Below, one piece after another: positions 57,380-64,000 of a stretch of 64,000 nt of DNA (position 1 is its first letter; each line of letters begins with the position of its first letter). The notes below the pieces were generated by a model. That model worked only from the letters and a program-made list of their open reading frames with translations. It had not been told where the DNA came from and did not search any database. This stretch comes from DASPSM01 sp963800135. Its GTDB lineage: Bacteria > Planctomycetota > Planctomycetia > Planctomycetales > Planctomycetaceae. The stretch is taken from contig CAWCZR010000014.1 of the NCBI GenBank assembly GCA_963800135.1, positions 1 through 64,000 on the forward strand. The letters are read 5' to 3'. The translations under genes were made by a program, and so were the position numbers.

Positions 57380-58819
57380 TCAGAACAGCTCGGTGATCGC
57401 TTCGCCGTCGTCGAGGAGTTGGAACGGCCGGTTTTGTCCGTCGACCGCCGTGAGGTCGTGCAGTCCCATCGCGCGGTAGACGGTCTTCGCCACGTGCGCG
57501 GGGGTGACCGGCTTATCCGCCGGGTACTCGGCCAGGCGGTCGCTGGAACCGTAGGTCTGGCCGCCGCGGATGCCGCCGCCGGCGAGCACGTCGGTCAGGC
57601 AATGCGTCCAGTGGTCGCGACCGGCTCCGATTGTCGAATTGCTGCGGACGTCGCCGATCTTGGGCTTGCGTCCCATTTCGCTCGTGACCATCAACAGCGT
57701 CGAGTCGATCAGGCCGCGGGTCGACAAGTCTTCGATCAAAGCGGAAAAGCAGCGGTCGAATTCGGGAAGCAGGTTTTCCTTCAGGCAGCGGAAATTGTTG
57801 CCGTGCGTATCCCAGCCGCCGCCGCTGAGACATTTCTTCGAGACGAGTTCGTCTTCTTCCGACCAGAAGACGGTGATGAATGGGACTCCCACCTCGACCA
57901 GTCGGCGGGCCGCGAGCAGGCTCATCGCGTTGACGGTGCGGCCGTAGCGATCGATTGTTGCCGCGGATTCGGACTCGATGTCGAAGGCCTTGAGCGTCTG
58001 CGACGAGGTCAACAGAGTCAGCGCGCGGTCATTCTGCGCCGACCACGAATGGACTTTCGCGAAGGTGTCGAGATCGCGGCGGGCCGCATCGAGTCCCGCG
58101 AGCAGTTGCTCTCGCGAGAAGAGCCGCCGGGTCGGCACGTCACTCGACAACGCCAGGTCTGGTGCCCGGAAGTGCGTGGGGTGCTGGCGATCGCCGAGCA
58201 CGTAGAGCGGATCGTATTGCACGCCCAGTTTGCCCGCGAATTGCCCCGGCCGGGTGTACGGAGCCCGGCTCGGTTTCCACGGCAGGGTCACCGCGTTGGG
58301 CATGCCGTTTCGCGGCGGCCTTTTCGCAGCGACGACACAGCCCATGTAGGGCCAGTCGTCGGCGAAGGGCGTGCGATTGTTGCCGAGCGAAAGGAACGAC
58401 GGGTCGGGGACGTGCCCCGTCAGATTGTGATAGTAGCCAGCGTGATGATCGTTGGTGTTGACGGTGCCGTCGATCGAGTTGACCAGCGCGATGTGGTGCG
58501 CCTGCTTCGCCAGGAGCGGCAAGTGCTCGCACAACGTCACGCCGGGAGCCGACGTCGCGATGGGCTGAAATTCCCCCCGGTACTCGAGCGGGGCGGCCGG
58601 CTTCATGTCCCAGGTATCAATGTGCGAGATGCCGCCGCAGAGAAAGAAGAGGATCGTCGAGCGGGCCGTTGCGCCTTTTTGCGGACTTCGAGCAGCGGCG
58701 CTTGGGGCGGCCGGCAACAGCCGCGATCCGCCGGCGATGCCTGCGAGACCAGTCGCGGAGGCGACGAGAAATTCTCGTCGAGGCGTTTTCGCAAAAATTT
58801 GATGCGGGTCCGACTTCAT
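57380..58819 (-). CDS. Tat-exported DUF1501 protein
   Basis: 479 residues from MKSDPHQIFAKTPRREFL (ATG 58819). Tat signal (RREFLVASATGLAGIAGG), then the sulfatase/phosphatase-like DUF1501 fold with FLCGGISHIDTWDMKP, GYYHNLTGHVPDPSFLSLGN, WDTHGNNF and LLMVTSEMGRKPKIGD (the conserved EMGR motif). Planctomycetes carry many such proteins, usually next to a DUF1549/DUF1553 cytochrome-like partner; none is here. Function unproven, thought to act in envelope carbohydrate or sulfated-glycan metabolism. Confidence 0.92.
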   Translation of the reverse strand: MKSDPHQIFAKTPRREFLVASATGLAGIAGGSRLLPAAPSAAARSPQKGATARSTILFFLCGGISHIDTWDMKPAAPLEYRGEFQPIATSAPGVTLCEHLPLLAKQAHHIALVNSIDGTVNTNDHHAGYYHNLTGHVPDPSFLSLGNNRTPFADDWPYMGCVVAAKRPPRNGMPNAVTLPWKPSRAPYTRPGQFAGKLGVQYDPLYVLGDRQHPTHFRAPDLALSSDVPTRRLFSREQLLAGLDAARRDLDTFAKVHSWSAQNDRALTLLTSSQTLKAFDIESESAATIDRYGRTVNAMSLLAARRLVEVGVPFITVFWSEEDELVSKKCLSGGGWDTHGNNFRCLKENLLPEFDRCFSALIEDLSTRGLIDSTLLMVTSEMGRKPKIGDVRSNSTIGAGRDHWTHCLTDVLAGGGIRGGQTYGSSDRLAEYPADKPVTPAHVAKTVYRAMGLHDLTAVDGQNRPFQLLDDGEAITELF

Positions 58820-59030
58820 GACTCGCGATTCCCCAGCAGGCAAGCACGCGCCCGGCGACCCAACGTCGAATCAACAAACGTTAACGCATCGGACCACTGG
58901 CGACAAATAGACGCGTGTCCTGCGCGACCGGGCGGAACTTCCGAGGATCCCTCGCAGTCCGGTATTAACCCGAAGCGTGGGCGACGGATCATCGCTTCGT
59001 TCGGCAGGGATCCTCGCTTCGTTCGTTGAC

Positions 59031-60981
59031 TCATTTTCCCGACGACGCGCGCCTTTGTGCCAAAGTCTGTGCGAGCTCCCCCTGAACGCCCGCGTCATCC
59101 GGGGCGATCTTGCTCAGAGTTTCCAGCCGACGGATCGCGTCGTTATAGCGGCCCAAGCCGCGGAGCGCCTGCGCCGCCGCCAAATCGCAGGCATACAATC
59201 GCGGATCGAGTTCCAGTCCGTGCTCAGCGTACGCAAGCCCCTGGGCGAAGTCGCCCGTCTTCACGCACAAAGCAGCCAGCCTCAGATAGGCCATGGGATT
59301 GTCCGAGTCGAGTTGCTGTGCGCCGTTCAAGATGACGGCGGGCTTCGCGGTAGTCTCCGCGGTCACTCAGGATGCGGGCGATGCCGTTCTGCGCTTCGAC
59401 CAGCTGGGGATCGAGAGCAGCGGCGATGCCGTATTCTGCAAACGCTTCCTCCTTTCGGCCCAGAAGCTCATACGCGAATGCCAGGTCGCTGTGCGCGGAC
59501 GCGTCGGGCGCGCCCACGCGAATTGCCGCTTGCAACTCGGTGACGGCCTCCTCGGGGGCGTTGTCGTCCAAGAGCGCGGTTCCGAGGTAAACGCGGATCG
59601 CCGAATTATCGGCCGTGCACAACTGCGCATGACGCAAGAGGGTCAGACTATCGTGCCAGTAGCTCACCTGGGCAAAGGTTAAGCACGCGAGTAACCCGAG
59701 CCACGCCAGGGCGGCCAGCGGCAACACGCGCTTGCGAACGCGTCCTGCCGGCGCAGCTTCCGCCCCGAGCCAGACGACGGCCAGGCAGACTCCAATCAAC
59801 GGAAAATAAGTGTAGCGATCGGCCATCTGCTGACCGCCGATCTGCACCAGGCCGATCATCGGCACGAGCGTGCCCAGGTACCAAAACCATCCCACGAACA
59901 AAAATGGATGGCGGCGGATGAAAGCCAGGGTCGCTGCCGTAACGGCCGTCAGGAACAAAACGGCGAGTGCCAGACTTGTCCAGGGGATGTCGAATCCGGG
60001 GTGGGGATAATAGACCGCAAGGTCGACGGGATAGGCCGCTTTCTCGAGATAGGTCAAGTAGACGCAGACGGCGTTCCGCCAGCGCACGGAGAAGGGATAG
60101 GTCGCAATCGCGCCGCCCGTCGACTGAGCGAAGAACGCGATCGACGAGAACGCCGCCGCCGCCGCGAAAAACGGAATCTTTTCGACCAGCCGCTTGAAGA
60201 ACGTTGCGCGACTGAACCCCTGCGGTGGCATTTCGCGTGGCGTTTCCTGGCTACCGCGAGGCCCGCGTTTGCGGTCTGGAGCACGCCGTGTCGCCGCCGC
60301 GGGCTCCGCAGACTTTGGTCGGAACCGACGCAATGGCCAATAGTCGAGCAGCAAGAAGACGAACGGCAGCGTCACCAACGTCGGCTTGGAGAGGAGGCTG
60401 CAGAGAAAGAGCAGGAGCGATCCGACTAACCACCGCGCATTGACGACCCGTGTGTACCGCACGTAGGCCCAAAGCGAGAGCAGACCAAAGAAGATACTCA
60501 GGACGTCCTTGCGTTCGGCCACACACGCCACGGATTCCACGTGCAGCGGGTGCAGCGCAAACAACGCGGCAACAATGGCGCTCCGCGCCGTATATCCCGT
60601 GGCGCTCGCCAAGGCCAGGAACAAGATCAGCGCGTTGGCCGCATGGAGAACGACGCTGGTGGCATGATAGCCGGCCGGACCGATGCCCCAGAGCGTGCTG
60701 TCGAGCATCAGCGACAGCCAGGTCAGCGGAATCCAGTTGCAGTCATGGACGGCCAGACTCCACCGCAAACCCGCGAGCGAGAGACCCGCCTGAACTTGCG
60801 GATTTTGTGAGGCATATATCGGATCGTCAATGTTAATGAACGAGAAGCCCACCGCCTGCGAATAGACTGCGAGAGTGCCGGCAACCAGGAGCACGCAAAA
60901 CAAGAAGCGCGCACGCCGATCCGCGGAAGGCGAAGCGGGTGACTGCGACACGGATAAAGAAGACACGGGTAAAGAAGACAC
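59031..60981 (-). CDS. TMTC-like polytopic membrane protein with C-terminal TPRs, one frameshift
   Basis: About 650 residues. GTG 60981 has GGAG 8 bases upstream; TTG 60999 is the other option. The first periplasmic loop after TM1 holds NIDDPIYASQN, like the acidic DD motif of GT-C glycosyltransferases; HPLHVESVACVAERKDVLS matches the TMTC/DUF1736 signature. About 10 TM helices are followed by TPR units (AVTELQAAIRVGAPDASAHS, AFAEYGIAAALDPQLVEA), and after a frame change near 59330 by a last set (GLAYAEHGLELDPRLYACD). TMTC proteins in eukaryotes are O-mannosyltransferases; bacterial activity is inferred. Confidence 0.82.
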
Positions 60982-61051
60982 CGGGCCGGCTCCGACCAAG
61001 CGGAATGATTGATCCCTTCAAGAAGATGAGCCGCACCATTTGGTGGCGGGC

Positions 61052-61459
61052 TCAGACTCGCTTCGCGCCTGGGAACCATTCCGTGTGAATTTCACCGTTA
61101 CGTCCGAAGTACTGGACGCACTTTCCAGAGATTTGGACAAAGTAGCCGACACAGCCCGCCGCCAGAGCTTGGCGTGTGAATTGCGGATACATGATCTCTC
61201 CCCGCTGGGCCTGTCGCACAGCCGCCTCGACACCGGCCGCCGAAAACTCCTGCGCAATCGGCATGTGCTCCTGCTCCATGGGCACGACACACGAGCTGCC
61301 GTCGGGCGTGTAGTACGTGTTCTCGCTTCGGCTGTAGTCGGCGTGGTATCGCTCAATGCCGGCGTTTAACAGACGGCTAACAACCTCTCCAAAGTGAATT
61401 TTTCCGGCCGCCGACAACGCCGCACATTCCTTCGCCACGTTGATTTGGTCGGTGTTCAC
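61052..61459 (-). CDS. DUF1398 family protein
   Basis: 135 residues from GTG 61459 (VNTDQINVAKECA) with GGAG six bases upstream. Core SRLLNAGIERYHADYSRSEN, TYYTPDGSSCVVPM and YPQFTRQALAAGCVGYFVQI match DUF1398 (YbcV-like) proteins, which are soluble and of unknown function. Monocistronic in appearance. Confidence 0.85.
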   Translation of the reverse strand: MNTDQINVAKECAALSAAGKIHFGEVVSRLLNAGIERYHADYSRSENTYYTPDGSSCVVPMEQEHMPIAQEFSAAGVEAAVRQAQRGEIMYPQFTRQALAAGCVGYFVQISGKCVQYFGRNGEIHTEWFPGAKRV

Positions 61460-61638
61460 GTTTTCTCCTGTGTCCTAACGTTCGTTACCCCACTCAGTAG
61501 TGATAGGGCGCTCGCATGGCGCCCCGATGGTGGTGGCGTGCCGGACGGGAGACGTGAAGGCGCCCTCAGACCGGCCCTCTCGCAGCGGACTGGGCGAGGA
61601 TGGAAGAAGGGAGCACGAACGGAGCACGAGTCCGCACC

Positions 61639-63399
61639 TCAAAGCGTCGGACCGGTGTCGCCGGGGAGCAGAATGCGGCGGACCATTTTGATGGGGATGC
61701 CGCCCTGGCGGACGAATTCGTTGTGGAAGGTTTCGAGCTTGTACGCTGAGCCCTTCGCCTTGGCGTAGTCGTTGCGCAGTTTGTAGATCTGCAGCTTGCC
61801 GAGCGTGTAGTAGAGGTAAGTCGGGTTGTAGGCGCCGCGGCGGGCCTCTTCGAAGGCGTTGGCCGGCTCCTGGAAACCTTCCTTCACGAAAACGTCGGTC
61901 CCCTGCTCCACCGTCATGCCCTGAGTGTGCAGCTTGATGCCGACTACGTAGCGGCAGTCGCGTAACAGCGCCTCGGAGAGCTGGGCCAGCTGGATTTTCG
62001 GATCGCCATTGCCATAGCCCTCTTCGAGTGCCATTTGCTCGCAGTAGTGGGCCCAGCCCTCGGCGTTGGTGCCGCAGAAGGTCAGCTTGCGCGTTTTGGT
62101 CGTGTCCTCTTTGCTGTAGAGGAACTGGATGTAGTGGCCGGGGAACGCCTCGTGAATGGTGATAACCTGCATCACCGGGGCGTTGAACAGCCGCAGATGC
62201 TCCTCGATGTGCTTGGGCGTCCAGCTCTTTTCGGGCGGCGTGACGTAATAGAACGCTTCGGTCGCGCGGGTTTCATAGGCGCCCGGCGTGTCCATCGAGG
62301 CGAAGCTGCCGCCACGAGCGTATGGGGGCGTCTCCAGGATGGTGGGCCGCACTTCGGACGGGACCGTGACAATGTGCCGGTCGATGAGGAACTGGCGCGT
62401 CTTTTCGATCGTCCGCTCGGCCGAAGGAATCAGGTCGACCGCGGCCGGATGGTCGTCGGAAATCGCCTTCATCACCTCAGCCGGAGTTTTGTGCGGATCG
62501 ATCTTCGCAGCAACAGCCGTGAACGCCTCGTGATCGCGGCGGAGGTTGGCCTCCCCGATGGCCAGCAGCCGTTCGAGCGGAATGTCGACCATTTCGTCAT
62601 AGAGCAACTTCTTGGAGAAGGCGTCGGCGCCCAGCGCGTACTTCCCGTGAGACTGGGGCAGCAGGTCGTGCTTCATCCAGGCGACCGTCTCGGTGATCTC
62701 CTTCACCACCCGGTTGTTGGCGACCTCGAATTCCGCGAAGAGCGCGGCGTCATTTCCGGCAGCTTCCTTGGCCCAGTCGCGCACGGTGTGCTGAAAAAAG
62801 CCGATCGAACCCGAGCCCATGCGGATCGCCAGGTCGGTGAACTCCTTGGGCGGATTGTTGACGTTCGCCCGCAGGGCCTCGAACATCGCGGGTGCCGCTT
62901 TCAACCGGGCGATGACCGAGTGCAACCGCGTCGCGGGCGGGGCGAAGTTGCGCTTCATCAGCTCGTCGATCGATCCCGCTGGCCCGCTGACGTAGCGCAT
63001 CGGGTTGTGCCGCCAGCTTTGCAGCGTGACGAGTTCGAGCAGCTCGCCCTTGATTCGGCCATCGAGGATCTCCGCGTCGATCGACTCATCCTCGGTGAGC
63101 GAGCCGGCCCGCAGCTTGTCGAGCCGGGCTTGGAAGGTTTTGACGGCCGCGACCCGTTTCTCGACGGCCATGGCAGAGCCGTCTTCCAACCGGTCGTCGT
63201 ATTGATGCAATCCGGCGCCGGTGCCGCGCGACGGCCTGGCGTCGAAGGAGGCGTTGAAATAGTCGTCCACGAAGACGGCGAAGGGCCGCGGAGCCTCCGC
63301 GCCCAGTGCCTTTGAGGGGCAGTACGGTCCAAGCGCGGAGACCGCATCAATCAGAACCACACAAAGCAGAACCGTTATCAGACGGGACACGCGCGACAT
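61639..63399 (-). CDS. Exported DUF885 zinc-metallopeptidase-like protein
   Basis: 586 residues with a signal peptide (LITVLLCVVLIDAVSALG). The gluzincin motif is ITIHEAFPGHYIQFLYSK (HExxPGH), with the second-ligand helix NAEGWAHYCEQMALEEGYG; NPTYLYYTLGKLQIYKLR and GIPIKMVRRILLPG are also typical of DUF885. The active-site residues look complete. A periplasmic or secreted peptidase/carboxypeptidase role is likely. Intact reading frame. Divergent from katG with 216 bases between. Confidence 0.92.
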   Translation of the reverse strand: MSRVSRLITVLLCVVLIDAVSALGPYCPSKALGAEAPRPFAVFVDDYFNASFDARPSRGTGAGLHQYDDRLEDGSAMAVEKRVAAVKTFQARLDKLRAGSLTEDESIDAEILDGRIKGELLELVTLQSWRHNPMRYVSGPAGSIDELMKRNFAPPATRLHSVIARLKAAPAMFEALRANVNNPPKEFTDLAIRMGSGSIGFFQHTVRDWAKEAAGNDAALFAEFEVANNRVVKEITETVAWMKHDLLPQSHGKYALGADAFSKKLLYDEMVDIPLERLLAIGEANLRRDHEAFTAVAAKIDPHKTPAEVMKAISDDHPAAVDLIPSAERTIEKTRQFLIDRHIVTVPSEVRPTILETPPYARGGSFASMDTPGAYETRATEAFYYVTPPEKSWTPKHIEEHLRLFNAPVMQVITIHEAFPGHYIQFLYSKEDTTKTRKLTFCGTNAEGWAHYCEQMALEEGYGNGDPKIQLAQLSEALLRDCRYVVGIKLHTQGMTVEQGTDVFVKEGFQEPANAFEEARRGAYNPTYLYYTLGKLQIYKLRNDYAKAKGSAYKLETFHNEFVRQGGIPIKMVRRILLPGDTGPTL

Positions 63400-63615
63400 G
63401 GCAGGCTTCTCCGGGGTTGTTCGTTCCGACTCACCTTATCCCAGCGTGATTTGATCCGCCACTGCCGCCTTGTCCGCCGGGCATTGAACGGGCTGCCAGA
63501 CACTGAAACACTGGCCCCACCGGTCCCGTCGGGCGACTTTGCAAGCATTCCGGATCCTTGTAACTTGTAGACAGCACGGCCAAGAAAAGACGTAAACCAT
63601 CGAGTGGAGGCAATA

Positions 63616-64000
63616 ATGACGACCGAACTTCAATCCCAAGCGAAGAAGGCTCAGCGAGCAATGGCCCGGTCGAATCGCGACTGGTGGCCGAATCAATTGA
63701 ACCTGCAGATCCTCCACCAGCACTCGCCCCTCTCCAACCCTACGGGCAAGGAGTTCAACTACGCGGCGGAATTCCAAAAACTCGATCTCGACGCCGTGAA
63801 GAAGGACATCTTCGCCGTCATGACCAAGTCGCAGCCCTGGTGGCCGGCCGACTACGGGCATTACGGCCCCCTCTTCATTCGCATGGCCTGGCACAGCGCC
63901 GGCACCTACCGCATCGCCGACGGCCGCGGCGGCGCCGCCTCGGGCACGCTTCGCTTCGCGCCGCTCAACAGTTGGCCCGACAATGCGAGCCTCGACAAGT
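63616..64000 (+). CDS. katG: Catalase-peroxidase KatG, N-terminal part (cut by window edge)
   Basis: ATG 63616 follows TGGAGG at 63605-63610. The 128 visible residues include SNRDWWPNQLNL, FQKLDLDAVKKDI and the distal haem pocket FIRMAWHSAGTYRIADGRGG with the catalytic Arg, Trp (of the Met-Tyr-Trp adduct) and His. A bifunctional haem catalase-peroxidase that removes H2O2. The 216-base divergent region with DUF885 must hold its promoter; no OxyR or PerR box was recognised. Confidence 0.96.
   Translation, partial: MTTELQSQAKKAQRAMARSNRDWWPNQLNLQILHQHSPLSNPTGKEFNYAAEFQKLDLDAVKKDIFAVMTKSQPWWPADYGHYGPLFIRMAWHSAGTYRIADGRGGAASGTLRFAPLNSWPDNASLDK

Noticed and set aside
57419..59029. 536-codon plus-strand ORF
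   Set aside because: Antisense to the clearly recognised DUF1501 gene.
62035..63315. 426-codon plus-strand ORF
   Set aside because: Antisense to the DUF885 gene, which carries the complete metallopeptidase motifs.

Overview
The window most likely comes from the chromosome of a GC-rich planctomycete. The evidence is the TIGR02999-like ECF sigma factor, the Hanks-type Ser/Thr kinases (one with a WD40 tail) next to a second ECF sigma factor, the giant surface protein with an N-terminal LEDRLLLSA motif (variant of the planctomycete LEPR-XLL sorting signal), a Tat-exported DUF1501 protein, a Tat-exported Gfo/Idh/MocA fragment and a TMTC-like membrane TPR protein. This is inferred from gene content; no rRNA or intact tRNA is present to confirm it.

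Layout. 1-6.1 kb: the 3' part of an ECF sigma gene, small hypotheticals, a decayed PD-(D/E)XK/STAND-like gene, a PepSY-TM protein, and two genes (TPR, Gfo/Idh) that are truncated where they meet. 6.3-14.5 kb: a CzcA-type RND pump and a kinase, both broken by small indels, then an IS91-type element (tyrosine recombinase plus HUH transposase). 14.7-29.1 kb: a WD40 Ser/Thr kinase and its ECF sigma factor, divergent from a 3,272-residue repeat-rich surface protein. 29.2-39.9 kb: accessory zone with an IS4-superfamily insertion (12-bp inverted repeats, 5-bp target duplication), a large serine recombinase with a small downstream ORF, an EmrAB/TolC-like efflux set flanked by two ~95-bp direct repeats that contain the 3' end of a tRNA-Ser gene, and scraps of other genes. 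39.9-53.2 kb: a complete Tad (Flp) pilus locus, all on the minus strand, in the order flp, tadV, tadE, rcpC, tadG, tadZ, tadA, tadB, tadC, DUF192, rcpA, lipoprotein, tadD. 53.5-64 kb: a CPIC-motif membrane protein divergent from a Fur-family regulator with a 7-1-7 palindrome between them, a glycosidase-like protein, a methyltransferase, DUF1501, TMTC-TPR, DUF1398, DUF885 and the start of katG.

Reading frames. About twenty small frame breaks occur, including in conserved Tad genes, while other long genes (the 9.8-kb surface protein, tadA, tadZ, tadG, DUF885) are open. Many of these breaks may be sequence errors rather than true inactivation. I list such genes once over their whole span: as CDS when a single lesion (or a light pair) separates otherwise complete coding, as pseudogene when lesions are multiple or the gene is clearly truncated.

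How parts work together. ECF sigma factor and WD40 kinase form a probable signalling pair beside the surface protein. The HlyD-MFS pair plus the convergent TolC-like lipoprotein form a tripartite exporter. The Tad locus encodes prepilin, prepilin peptidase, minor pilins, secretin, motor ATPase and platform proteins for an adhesive pilus. I did not find a convincing wholly new system; the strongest leads are the tRNA-Ser-repeat-flanked efflux island, the recombinase plus 54-residue ORF unit, and the Fur-type operator region.
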